Shown here: positions 35,101 to 45,142 of the stretch, one piece after another
How the letters are laid out: every line of letters starts with the position of its first letter
Numbering within the stretch: position 1 is the stretch's first letter
Origin: Owenia fusiformis
Taxonomy: Eukaryota > Annelida > Polychaeta > Sabellida > Oweniidae
Reading direction: 5' to 3'
DNA length: 64,000 nucleotides
Assembly (NCBI GenBank): GCA_903813345.2
Contig: CAIIXF020000010.1
Location: forward strand, 33,035,425-33,099,424
Translations under genes and position numbers: made by a program
The notes under the pieces: model-generated
Databases searched by the model: none
The model's input: the letters and a program-made list of their open reading frames with translations, nothing else
Told to the model about the DNA's origin: nothing

Positions 35101-35700
35101 GATTCAGATGAATTCAAGTCTATCTTATATAACAAAAGATACTCCTACAGAATGAGGTCAAAATAAAAAAGGATCTGGTGTATGGGCCAAATTCAGAAGA
35201 GTTTAAAGGTTTTGTAAACTTAAGTGAATTTGTATATATTTAGGAATATATGTCAGATGCACCTTAACAAAATCATTTTGCAAAGTATGTCATTGTTTTT
35301 ATGGTCTGTGAGATAACCACTGAGCTTGAATTTCCTTTATGCCACAAAAGGCATCACTGCATGCTCTATCCTCTGACATGGGGAGCCATTTCGGAATCGG
35401 AAATCAAACTAGGCCTCACTGTGTTGTATTTATGCTGTGATGGAGCTTCACAACAAAAGGAAATTCTTCAAATTACATGGAGGATCAAATGATGCTGTCA
35501 TACACAGCACTGACAACATATATGCCATGGGAGATGCCCTGCCCTTATTTTTTATATCTGACCTCCAACATCTCCTAAAAACTGTTGAAAACTTTTTTTC
35601 TCATGATGTAGCCATGGAAGAATGCAACAATTAATTATTCTTTAAATCAAGCATTTCATGTTTCAAATGGGGCTCCATTTAATTTGACATCTCATATTAC
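35101..35700 (+). pseudogene. P-element/THAP9-like transposase fragment, best-preserved copy
   Basis: 35150-35245 reads NEVKIKKDLVYGPNSEEFKG then FVNLSEF, matching the 'DE-x-I-x-x-DLVYD... GFVNLG' block, with the catalytic-block Asp changed to Asn. 35301-35480 gives an ELEFP block, LTWGAI, and LTVLYLCCDGAS where the Asp is present. 35437-35634 is open for 65 codons and includes FFKLHGGSNDAVIHSTDNIY and LFFISDLQHLLKTVENFF, the 'FISD-x-PHLLKT-x-RN' block. Frames change between blocks, some of which may be former introns. LTSHI at about 35683 may be the start of the C-terminal block. Confidence 0.65.
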
Positions 35701-36600
35701 CAAGATCATCCTAAACAGTATTTCAAACACTGAACTGAGAGGTAACAGATTCAGCCTTGAGGTAACTGTCCTTTGGACACAACTCTAGTTGTTTTTGTGA
35801 TGTGTTTCAAGATCAATTATGCGTTGCCATAAAGCAATAGCATTTCTTTAACAATCAGGATAAGATTTAATTATCAATTGTTAGCAAGTAACTCTAGTCT
35901 GTTGGATTTAAGAACCATACGTATAGTTTTTATGTGAATATTTAAAAAGTATTAATGTATGGATAGGTGGATGACATTGCAGAGAGGTCCCCAGATGATG
36001 ACCAGAAGGAAGAACAAGAAAGTAAAAATCAGTTGGACAAGTAAAAAACTTGTAATTCTTTTATCTGTTATTTTTCAAAAATATTTCAGTGAAGTTTTAT
36101 ATTTTTATTCTAAAGCCTTGTACATACTTGGCAGGAGAAATGCTTGAAATAGGGCAAAAAGGCTGAATCACTTAATTTATTAAAATGAAGGTGTTTGACA
36201 AGGCAACTTGATTGAAATGTCTGAAATGGCAAAACAGGTGTAAGCAGTAAAACTGTAATTTCCATAACTAATCCTGTATTTATTGAAATTATTGAAATGG
36301 TTGAAAAGGCTGAGTGAAAAGTTTGAAACAAGAAATTAATAATTTTAAATTAATAGTTTTTATTACACACAAATGAATGAGGGACAGGGCAGTTTAGATA
36401 CAGTCCAAGCCAAGACAAAGATACTGTATATACTGTAAATTAGTTTTTAATTATAATTTTAACTAAGTTTTTTAAAGCAATGTAAATAAGGAGTTTTCAT
36501 TTTTACTATAAACACACCCATTGAGAGTGCCACTGCTACACATAATTTAGTGTCAAAATAATAAAAAAAATACTGACTGCATTTTTGGGGAGTAGCCCAA
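35701..36600. other. Mostly non-coding, one possible acidic exon
   Basis: 35967-36044 is an open run of 25 codons (DDIAERSPDDDQKEEQESKN) ending at TAA. GTAAAA overlaps the end and could be a splice donor. Acidic leaders of this kind occur in many transposon-derived proteins; the family is not identifiable. The rest is AT-rich with no supported feature. Confidence 0.3.
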
Positions 36601-36908
36601 ATGTAACATTGTGTCTATTTATTCACTTGTACAAGTTACATAACTGTTGTGAGTTTAAGAGTATCAATCAAGGTCCTCATGCAAATAAGATTCAATTAAC
36701 ATTAAGGAAGTTAGATGATACCCAAAGAAGAGGGTTGAAATTTTTGGGTCATCCTGTATTTGTCATGTTATATATGCGCTTTTCTTGTAGCTGCCATTCA
36801 GAAATTGGTGACCCGCCTCATTCGGACAAAGGTGCATGGTATCGGTTCATTGGTTTTCTCAATTTGTTTGTCCCATAATCATGGCTCCAATACAACAATA
36901 GCCATGTT

Positions 36909-37236
36909 TGTATTGTATTGTATTTTGTTTACCACCAATGAAGGTGAGCAATACCTCTTAGGTATATCCCGTATATATACGGTCGTAATTTACGAAAATT
37001 AACCTGGAAGATAGACCCAGAAACCCCTCCTTGAAGGAGCCCTGTGTTCTTTTATGTGCACTTATACATAGACATACAAGTACACCACAGCCTTTTGTAC
37101 GAGTTGCGGACCACTCAGTCAAACACCCTGAAGTACTTCACGCAAACAAGCAAATTTAGTATTGCCTGAACCGGGGATCGAATCCGGGACCTATTGCGTA
37201 AGAGGTACCTGCGCTACCGCTGAGCTACACAGGTGG
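36909..37236 (-). mobile_element. tRNA-derived SINE inserted in copy A
   Basis: Read on the minus strand, it begins with a tRNA-like head: CCACCTGTGTAGCTCAGCGG (A-box region) and GGATTCGATCCCCGG (B-box region). A body of about 240 bp follows, ending in an ATACA-type tail (CAATACAATACAAAC). Copies B and C of the surrounding repeat read AATAGCCGTGTTGCTCC without the insert, giving precise empty sites. The insertion therefore followed the duplication or hit only this copy. The target duplication is short and not certain. Confidence 0.8.
37160..37236 (-). promoter_or_regulatory. Internal RNA polymerase III promoter (tRNA-like head of the SINE)
   Basis: TAGCTCAGCGGTAGCGC fits an A box and GGATTCGATCC a B box, spaced as in tRNA genes. 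The acceptor and anticodon stems pair poorly, so this is a SINE head rather than a functional tRNA gene. Confidence 0.65.
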
Positions 37237-37950
37237 ACATTGCTCCAATTCTCCAACCAGATGACATCACTATCCCAACATTATTTCAACAGCTTGGCAT
37301 CTGCTTGAGGGAACATAAGAATGGGTGTGTAAGATAGTGTTTATAACTTAAAATAATATAAACATCTTCAATAGATCAATGAATGACAGATATTCAAAAA
37401 TAGAAATTAACACAAATTAATATAGAAGTAACAATGTTGGTTGTCTGCACTATATTGGATATTGCTTGTCGCAAGGGCAACGCTATAATTTGTGGAACTC
37501 GTATAGTAGGCTTGGACTTTTAGTTAAATAATGAATAAATAAGTATAACTCATCATTTATATTGGAAATTTAAATCAAATGTACAAACACACATTATGGA
37601 AAGTAGCAGAGCCCAAGTACATTATCAGGATAGTTAATTCTATAAAGAATGTTAAAGAGTTATCAATTATTTAAATTTGTGTTTTATACAGGTACATGCT
37701 CACAAATTCATTGATACCAACATGGGATGCTAGTACTTATTTGTTACCTACCATGAGCTTCTTGATGGTTGGTCACACACACGAAGATATAGATCAGCTT
37801 TTTCAGTAAAAACATGACCTGAACTAGCTTGAGATTAAGTTTGAGAGTAAGAGATCATTATAAAAAAACACAATTTATCCAACTTTCATTTGGTATATCA
37901 ATCCTGTCTTGTGTACATTTTTATCATTGTATTGCAAAAAAATATAGAGA

Positions 37951-38661
37951 TTAAGATTCAATTAACATAAAGGAAGTTAGATGATACCCAAAGAAGAGGG
38001 TTGCAATTTTTTGGTCATCCTGTATTTGTCATGTTATATATGCGCTTTTGTTGTAGCTGCCATTCAGAAATTGGTGACCAGCCTCATTCGGGCAAAGGTG
38101 CATGGTATCGGTTCATTTGGTTTTCTCAATTTGTTTGTCCCATAATCATGGCTCCAAAACAACAATAGCCGTGTTGCTCCAAATCTCCAACCAGATGACA
38201 TCACTATCCCAACATTATTTCAACAGCTTGACATCTGCTCGAGGGAACACAAGAACATGTGTGTAAGATAGTGTTTATAACTTAAAATAATATAAATGTC
38301 TTCAATAGATCAATGAATGACAGATATTCAAAAATGGAAATTAAAACAAATGAATATAGAAGTAACAATGTTGGTTATCTGTACTATATTGGATATTGCT
38401 TGTCGCAAGTGCAACTCTATAATTTATAGAACTCAAATAGTAGGCTTGGATTATTTTAGTTAAATAATGAATAAATAAGTTTAACTCATCATTATTAATT
38501 GGAACAAACACACATTATGGAAAGTAGCAGAGCCCAAGTACATTATCAGGATCGTTTATTCTATAAAGAATGTTAAAGAGTTATCAATTATTTAAATTTG
38601 TGTTTTATACAGGTAGATGCTCACTAATTCAATGATACCAACCTGGGACGCTAGTACTTAT
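37951..38661 (+). pseudogene. VGHTHEDIDQ-family exons, tandem copy B
   Basis: Repeats copy A from AAGATTCAATTAACATAAAGG onward without the SINE. 38190-38263 gives PDDITIPTLFQQLDICSREH and KN before the donor GTAAGA. The second exon starts at 38613 but is cut after CTAGTACTTA, at the junction with copy C, before the GHTHEDID block. Confidence 0.55.
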
Positions 38662-39447
38662 AAGATTCAATTAACATTAAGGAAGTTAGATGATACCCAA
38701 AGAAGAGTTGCAATTTTTGGGTCATCCTGTATTTGTCATGTTATATATGCGCTTTTGTTGTAGCTGCCATCAGAAATTGGTGACCAGCCTCATTCGGGCA
38801 AAGGTGCATGGTATCGGTTCATTTGGTTTTCTCAATTTGTTTGTCCCATAATCATGGCTCCAATACAACAATAGCCGTGTTGCTCCAAATCTCCAACCAG
38901 ATGACATCACTATCCCAACATTATTTCAACAGCTTGACATCTGCTTGAGGGAACATAAGAACAGGAGTGTAAGATAGTGTTTATAACTTAAAATAATATA
39001 AATGTCTTCAATAGATCAATGATTAACAGATATTCAAAAATAGAAATTAAAACAAATGAATATAGAAGTAACAATGTTGGTTATCTGTACTATATTGGAT
39101 ATTGCTTGTCGCAAGAGCAACGCTATAATTTGTAGAACTCAAATAGTAGGCTTGGATTATTTTAGTTAAATAATGAATAAATAAGTTTAACTCATCATTA
39201 TTAATTGGAAATTTGAATCAAATGTACAAACACACATTATGGAAAGTAGCAGAGCCCAAGTACATTATCAGGATAGTTAATTCTATAAAGAATGTTAAAG
39301 AGTTATCAATTATTTAAATTTGTGTTTTATACAGGTACATGCTCACAAATTCATTGATACCAACATGGGATGCTAGTACTTATTTGTTACCTACCATGAG
39401 CTTCTTGATGGTTGGACACACACACAAAGATATAGATCAGCTTTTCA
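38662..39447 (+). pseudogene. VGHTHEDIDQ-family exons, tandem copy C
   Basis: Starts AAGATTCAATTAACATTAAG directly at the truncated exon of copy B. It carries the same first-exon blocks and the complete second exon (39335-39447): IPTWDASTYLLPTMSFLMVG then HTHKDIDQLF, with Glu replaced by Lys. One T is missing before the donor relative to copy A. This copy is the nearest to the downstream exons. Confidence 0.55.
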
Positions 39448-39830
39448 GTTAAAACATGACCTGAACTAGTTTGAGATTAAGTTTGAGAGTAAGAGATCTT
39501 TACAATAGTATATAGAAATCTATATTAGAACTTAAAATAGTAATCAATCAAAGTACAATATGTCTCAAATCTTTTAATTTTGTTCAACTGGTATGTCATA
39601 TCTTTTTTCAGCATGTGTAAAGAAGATTTCAAAAATAATTTTTCTCCCACAAGTCATGTAAAATAGTCAAAACATCAACATAAATACAGAGCCTTTTTGT
39701 TATGTCTATGTTATTACACAAATGGCTATATCAGAGTAAGATTCAAATAACAAAGGAAATTTTAATAGTTTATTAAAATTGTGTTTTAAACCAATGATTT
39801 CAGTCTAAATGTTATATTAAGTAATTGCAG

Positions 39831-39977
39831 ATTTGCCAAGCACCTAAAGAAGAATTCATCTAAAACTATGGATGATCTCATTTACTTTGAGGCCTACATG
39901 GACCCACACCTTGTGATTTCAAAGAGTGTACAGATCCGCATACAACAGCGCAACGTTGGGTATTGTGTGGGGCATTA
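39831..39977 (+). pseudogene. Downstream exon of the VGHTHEDIDQ-family gene
   Basis: Acceptor GTAATTGCAG then a frame reading FAKHLKKNSSKTMDDLIYFE, AYMDPHLV and on to a TAA at 39975-39977. Joined to the upstream exon it continues DQLF-x-x-FAKHLKK, as family members continue after the motif. A stop rather than a donor ends it, so the gene is probably broken here or this is a retained relic. Confidence 0.45.
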
Positions 39978-40895
39978 AAGAGTGGTTCAAAATCACAAAG
40001 CCAATAAACATTACTAAAACTTATCTTAGGCCTATCATAATGTCATATTAGTAGATGGTCAAGGGGTGACATATTATTCCATCATCAATAATAAAGTTTA
40101 TGTTTACAGAAATGGAAAAGAAAACTACGATAGAAGGAAGTTCATATATTAAAGAAATCTATGGTCAGCAATTGAGCCCAGAAAAGGTAGTAATCACATG
40201 GCATTTTAAACAAGGTGGAAAAATTTCTGACCTTAAGTCATTAACATAAAGTTAAGTATATTCAACCCAAAATAATTTTCATTCAACTAGCAGGAAATGA
40301 TGCATCACATTCATAGTAAAAGAAAAAAAAATCAAATGATAAATGTACATGCAGTTGAAAGATAAGTAAAAATACTATATTGAATTACTAATAAATCAAA
40401 TCAAATGGATCTCAATAATAAAGGCCTCAATATACACTAAAAGACCATGAAAATGCAATGAACCATGCATTGAATCTAAATATATGAAAGTAAATACAAA
40501 TTATTATGTCTTAAAATAAATGACAATTATTATGTAAATCTATAAAAGAATTTTCAACTTCATAAAAATATAAATTTCAATAAAACAATGTTTCAATCAA
40601 TTCAAATTATAATCATAATAGATAACACGAAGCATTTAACTATTAGAAGTACTTACATAGTCAAAATAACAAGGTTTGACATGGGACAGAGTTTTTGATC
40701 AATATCAAGATCTTTACCATAGCTTGGAAGTATTCTCATAATCAAAGTTGTTTTCCTTATATTTAGGGTTGATCATGGCACATAAATATCCATATAATAT
40801 GTTGAACACAGTAATTCAAAACAAACGAAAAAAATCAACATAACATTGACAATACACATATAGTGTGACCATTTCGTAATGTGGAGAATGAATTG
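39978..40895. other. AT-rich stretch with one possible exon
   Basis: TTTATGTTTACAG (ends 40110) precedes an open run MEKKTTIEGSSYIKEIYGQQ ending at an AAAAG/GTAGTA donor at about 40187. The remainder is AT-rich with no supported feature. Confidence 0.3.
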
Positions 40896-40900
40896 TTGGT

Positions 40901-40934
40901 ATGTTCTGCAAAAGTTGTGGAGGCAAAGCTGAGG
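40901..40934 (+). CDS. Possible exon 1 of an unrecognised spliced gene
   Basis: The codons read FCKSCGGKAE, followed by G and the consensus donor GTAAGT at 40935. The dangling G joins in phase with CT at the next exon (41113) to make an Ala codon. ATG at 40901 may be a start or internal codon. It is very short; support comes mainly from the perfect donor and phase agreement. Confidence 0.3.
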
Positions 40935-41112
40935 GTAAGTTATTTGCTTACCAAGAAATACAAGGTCACCAAACGCAATCTGAGGACTTATTCACAATGG
41001 CTTGCACTTTTGCAATTAATAAAAAGCAATCATTGAGTGTTTTTTTTATTTTCAAAACAAACAATTTTTCAAGTACCGTAGCAAATTGCAATTAAATTGC
41101 TAATATTTATAG

Positions 41113-41201
41113 CTGAGCTAATATCCAAGCGAAAACTAGTTACTAGAATAAAAGAACATTGGAGACCTACATTACTGTCGTCTGGAGCTCTTGCTTCTGC
41201 G
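41113..41201 (+). CDS. Possible exon 2 of an unrecognised spliced gene
   Basis: An acceptor (AATATTTATAG) precedes 29 open codons, ELISKRKLVTRIKEHWRPTL and on to SSGALASA, then the donor GTAATT at 41202. It is basic and helical in character. It lies 1.1 kb after the VGHTHEDIDQ-family exons on the same strand and could be a 3' part of that gene. I do not recognise it. Confidence 0.3.
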
Positions 41202-42354
41202 GTAATTCAACATTCCATGTAATATGATCATAATATGAATTGGAACATTGTAAAAATTATTGATAATGAGAGTCATGACCTTAAATGTTCATGTTATTAA
41301 GCCAAAGTTTCCGAAATGATGGCCAAACTATAATGATCTAAGAGCAGTGCAGAGATGCTGATAAAATTTCACCAAGTTTCTCAAATAAACACACTCAATT
41401 TATCAACTTGATTGTTTTTAATTTGTACGACCTTTTAGTGATGATTAGTGGTAGTGCATCAATTTTGTGAGAAATAGTGGTAACAATTCGTACGACCTTT
41501 TTCTATAAAAGGTTGCCATTCATACTACTATTGTTTTGAGGAGAATTTGCAACTCTGGTTACTAGGTTTAGGTATTTTGTTACAAAAATCTTCCATTGTC
41601 CTATGATGTCATAAATGTATGCTGTTCCCAAAATATCCAGAGAAAACACACATTGACACAAGAAGATATAGCAACATTGACACTAGTAATGACAAGACAG
41701 CTCCATCAACATTGATTCCAGCAGTGACAAAAACATTGAAACTAGCAACTTCACCAGCATCAACAGTTACACCAAAAAAAGATTAGGTTTGCTAAAAAAA
41801 ACTATTGTAATCTGTAGGTTTTTTGATGATCTCAGGATTATAATGTGAGACTACGTGAAAAAACACTATGTTAGCAGGATGACCTGTCCCTGGCCAACTT
41901 TATTAATAAATTTCAAACTTTTAATTAATTTCAGAGACAAAGATTAAGCAAAACAGGTTTTATAAGAGAAAAAAGTCACCTGCATTTTATATCTAAAATA
42001 CAAGTTATCAGAATTAATTTCAAAAATGCATGTTTAATTTTAAGTAACTAGCTAAGTATAAATAAATAATATTTGCTAATCAATAGTGTAATATGATACC
42101 AATATAATATTTACACTGTACATTTGTATATAATGTATATACATGTATTGCAGTACTGAATGTAGAAAATGTTACAAGCATATTGCTTAAGCATAGGAAG
42201 ACAGTAGTAGATACTTGTTGATAATCATTGATAGTATGGATTAGGCCAAGATCATGCTGTCAAGATTTCCATTAGTATATCTAGTAGGTTAAATGTGCAA
42301 GTGTTAAACAATATTTTATGACGTCATCATATTTACTGTTTTACTGTTATTCCC
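41202..42354. other. AT-rich stretch with no identifiable gene
   Basis: 41650-41790 has weakly repetitive Thr/Ser-type codons (GACAC, CAACATTGA repeats) but no domain. Nothing else is supported. Confidence 0.4.
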
Positions 42355-42453
42355 TGGTAAGAAAATCAAAGGGATTATTCAATAAAAAGTATCTGTGTAA
42401 AAAGGCGTCCATTACTTATTATGTAATGATGATCCCTTAAAATCCTTGGATAT

Positions 42454-42612
42454 GTCATTGTGGGGAGAACTTTAGTACTTTCGGTACATGAGAAGGTTCT
42501 GGTACGTGTTATTAACAGCTCAGACGAACCTGTAACATTGAATAAGAACATGTACGTTAGATATTACCGGCCAGTTGATCTTTTAGATGATGGTGATAAA
42601 CTCAGGAAATAA
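42454..42612 (+). pseudogene. Gypsy-type retrotransposon fragment (protease-RT linker), copy 1
   Basis: Open frame: VIVGRTLVLSVHEKVLVRVI then NSSDEPVTLNKNMYVRYYRP, V-D-L-L and TAA at 42610. 'GRTLV...V-x-VRV-x-N-x-S-x-x-PV-x-L-x-K' is the recognisable linker between protease and reverse transcriptase in metazoan Ty3/Gypsy polyproteins. No protease DSG or RT YVDD block is nearby, so it is an isolated scrap. Confidence 0.6.
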
Positions 42613-43011
42613 ATGTTATAACTTGAAAGCTTAAGATTGATCAGCATGAGGCTGTTACCACACTTTTGACAACCTCCTCTTAAACACTGTAGTTCAAGTA
42701 TAAAATAATTAAAAAAAAAAAAATCATGAACATAATGGAAGTATAGTACTTTAAGAGGACGACTGGACTGGGGTGCATCTATGGGTGCTATGTTGTAGAG
42801 TGCAGTGAAATGTTCATTTCATTGAAATATCTCAATGCACACAAATCTAGTGTCTGGAAAGAGGTACGTCAAGGGTTTTAACCAGTGCTTTGACCTGGTA
42901 AATAAACATTACCGGTAAGAAAATCAAAGGGATTATTCAATAAAAAGTATCTGTGTATAAAGGCGTCCATTACTTATTATGTAATGATGATCCCTTAAAA
43001 TCCTTGGATAT

Positions 43012-43170
43012 GTCATTGTGGGGAGAACTTTAGTACTTTCGGTACATGAGAAGGTTCTGGTACGTGTTATTAACAGCTCAGACGAACCTGTAACATTGAA
43101 TAAGAACATGTACGTTAGATATTACCGGTCAGTTGATCTTTTAGATGATGGTGATAAACTCAGGAAATAA
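43012..43170 (+). pseudogene. Gypsy-type retrotransposon fragment, copy 2
   Basis: Same 52-codon frame and stop as copy 1, with at most a few silent or single-base changes (CCGGTCAGTT against CCGGCCAGTT). This shows that the duplication happened after the element was already reduced to this scrap. Confidence 0.6.
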
Positions 43171-43430
43171 ATGTTATAACTTGAAAGCTTAAGATTGATC
43201 AGCATGAGGCTGTTACCACACTTTTGACAACCTCCTCTTAAACACTGTAGTTCAAGTATGAAATAATTTTTCAAAAAAAAATCATGAACATAATGGAAGT
43301 ATAGTACTTTAAGAGGACGACTGGACTGGGGTGCATCTATGGGTGCTATGTTGAAGCATGAAAATCAAGTGTCTGGAAAGAGGTACGTCAAGGGTTTTAA
43401 CCAGTGCTTTGACCTGGAAAATAAACATAT

Positions 43431-43994
43431 GCCTTAAGATCATGTTTGCCATACAACAATTTATAATCAATACGAAATGTGCTTTTTATCCTTTAAAATT
43501 TTGCAAATGAGATTGGATTTTGTGATTTAAAAACTAAGGATTTTGTATCAAATTTTTATTATTTAATTTTGGATCAAAAAATTGGAATCTGCAAAAATTA
43601 CATCAAGTGACTAAATTATTTTATTTTTTGCATATAATTCAACTTTATTTATTATGTTATTTTCATATCAATATTGTCCAGGATTGCTCATGTAGGTCCT
43701 GGAGTCAAGGATAAGGACATGTGTCAGTCATTCTGTGAAATTCCTTAATGAGAAAATCAAAGGGATTTGTCAATAAAAAGTATCTGTGTAAAAAGTGTCC
43801 ATTACTTATTATGTAATGATGAATCCTTAAAAACCTTGGATATTGAAACAAAATATGAGAAGATGCCAATTAACAAAAAAATTACTAAAATATAAAAAAG
43901 AGATTTCCCTCTCTCATTAACTCAATTGTGCCACTAATAATTTCAACCAATTACATGTAACTTCAAATCTGCACGTAATAATGCTTATTATTCA
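43431..43994. other. AT-rich spacer with third Gypsy-repeat copy
   Basis: 43751-43845 repeats the 5' flank of the Gypsy fragment and stops at CTTGGATAT, before the coding block. The rest holds nothing I can support. Confidence 0.5.
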
Positions 43995-44327
43995 TTGGAT
44001 GAGGAGGATGTGATACATGTTTTCAGAGAAAATTTGAAGATTCATATTTGGAATATTCAAATGTATATACTGTATATTCAAATGCCGAAACGCAATACTG
44101 ATGAAGGTGAAGGATATCTTGTCAAGTTAAAGGACAATAATGTCCCAATTTATGATGGGGCAGAAATCACAGAACTAGATAGCATCATTATACTTGTAAA
44201 CCTGATGCATTCATATAACATTACCCAAGAAGCAATAGGAAATATCATGAAGATTATTAAACTTCATTTACCTGAAAATACCATACTAAACTCTGTTATT
44301 AAAACTGGGGACATTTTTCTTCATTGA
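43995..44327 (+). pseudogene. tnp2/CACTA-like transposase, N-terminal fragment
   Basis: A 110-residue open frame contains VPIYDGAEITELDSIIILVN, SYNITQEAIGNIMKIIKLHL and PENTILNSV. The sequence 'P-[IL]-Y-x-G-[AS]-x-[IL]-T... SxxL... L-T-x-E-A... LLP/HLP-x-x-N' is the conserved region near the start of tnp2-type (En/Spm, CACTA) transposases in animals. The frame ends at TGA before the CxxC/KID-type zinc knuckle and catalytic domain. It has an ATG but no promoter evidence and is probably a decayed element. Confidence 0.5.
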
Positions 44328-44567
44328 ATTTCTGCAGTCATTGCAAAATTTGAAAGGTTTTTCTTGAAATAAAGTACATGCATTAACTTTGGGGATCGTT
44401 AGAAAATTAATGTAGAGAACCAACTAACTTTTGATATTATTAGGAGATTTTAAATGCGAAGGACATACACCATCTTGTACTACAGTTGCAGCCAATTTGT
44501 GTATACATAAAAAACACAAACACTCCGTACTAGACGTCGAGTAAATGTACCTATGCATACCTCCGGT

Positions 44568-44996
44568 ATGACTAACAAGAAAGGCCGAGGACGACCACCC
44601 AAAGCAACATCAAAAAAGCAGGTCAAAAGTACCTCAGATTCAAACCCTTCAATGCTGGAGCCAATTGCGACTTAGCAACTGATGATGATCAGAGACTTAA
44701 CTGAAAGTGTGAACAAACTCCATGCCCTGAACAAAACAAACTCTGACCTAGTGAAGCAGCTTGCACGCAAATCAGCAGACAACGAGGAACTTAACAAAGA
44801 CAATGCCTCACTCAGGAATCAGGTTACTGCCAAATCTAATGCCAACCTGCCTAAGACTAAATCCTTTCTCATTGGCTCATCTATCCTGCGTGATGTAGAC
44901 GAATCCAAACTGGATAATGTGGACGTAATATGCATATGTGGCGGAAAAATATCAGATTTTCACAAGCGCTTGACCGAAAAAGCAGAGATATTATGA
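44568..44996 (+). pseudogene. LINE ORF1-like fragment: AT-hook, coiled coil, SGNH-like start
   Basis: From ATG 44568: a basic AT-hook-like KGRGRPPK, then one in-frame TAG (44673-44675), a heptad-rich coiled coil (LTESVNKLHALNKTNSDLVK and on), then SFLIGSSILRDVDESKL. 'LIG-D-S-[IL]-[LV]-R-x-[VI]' is the opening block of the esterase-like (SGNH) domain in ORF1 proteins of CR1/L2-type LINEs; here the expected GDS is GSS, losing the key Asp. The frame breaks at 44994, where a palindromic repeat begins. Confidence 0.5.
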
Positions 44997-44998
44997 GG

Positions 44999-45142
44999 TT
45001 ATATAATGGTTCTTTCTGTATATCGCGTTTATACTCGAGTGAGTATATGATATATTCACAAGTGAGCGTAGCGAACGAGTGAATATATTATATTCTCACG
45101 AGAGTATAAAATGCACGATATACAGAAAGTACCATTATATAA
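44999..45142. repeat. 144-bp near-perfect palindrome
   Basis: TTATATAATGGTTCTTTCTG at the left pairs with CAGAAAGTACCATTATATAA at the right, and the arms continue through TATCG and GAGTATA blocks to a centre at about 45070 (GAGCGTAGCGAACGAGT). It abuts the truncated LINE-like frame. Just outside, CTTATTATGCCACTCTAAGT (45143 on) pairs with 45480-45503. This gives a two-part foldback element spanning about 44999-45503. Confidence 0.8.

Larger units (their letters stand above)
36684..37805 (+). pseudogene. VGHTHEDIDQ-family (DUF7869-like) exons, tandem copy A
   Basis: An acceptor near 36790 (CTTTTCTTGTAG) precedes a frame giving HGIGSLVFSICLSHNHGSNT. In another frame 37250-37330 gives PDDITIPTLFQQL, the next residues (GICLREHKN) and a GTAAGA donor. 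Exon 37692-37805 (acceptor ATACAG) reads IPTWDASTYLLPTMSFLMVG continuing HTHEDIDQLF. 'Q-L-D-N-x-x-x-E-N-K-N' and 'F-L-x-V-GHTHEDID-x-x-F-S' are signature blocks of a family common in invertebrate genomes (DUF7869 by my recall), function unknown and often transposon-associated. Frameshifts within the first exon are shared with copies B and C, so the decay predates duplication. A SINE splits this copy. Confidence 0.55.
42355..43430 (+). repeat. Tandem duplication (~558-bp offset) of a Gypsy fragment
   Basis: GAAAATCAAAGGGATTATTC starts copy 1 near 42361 and copy 2 near 42919. Identity is very high over more than 450 bp; copy 2 lacks a ~40-bp segment near the 3' end. A third, short copy is at 43751-43845 (GAAAATCAAAGGGATTTGTC). 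Confidence 0.85.

Noticed and set aside
37160-37236. Functional tRNA gene
   Set aside because: A and B boxes are present, but the stems are degenerate and the sequence continues into a SINE body and ATACA-type tail.
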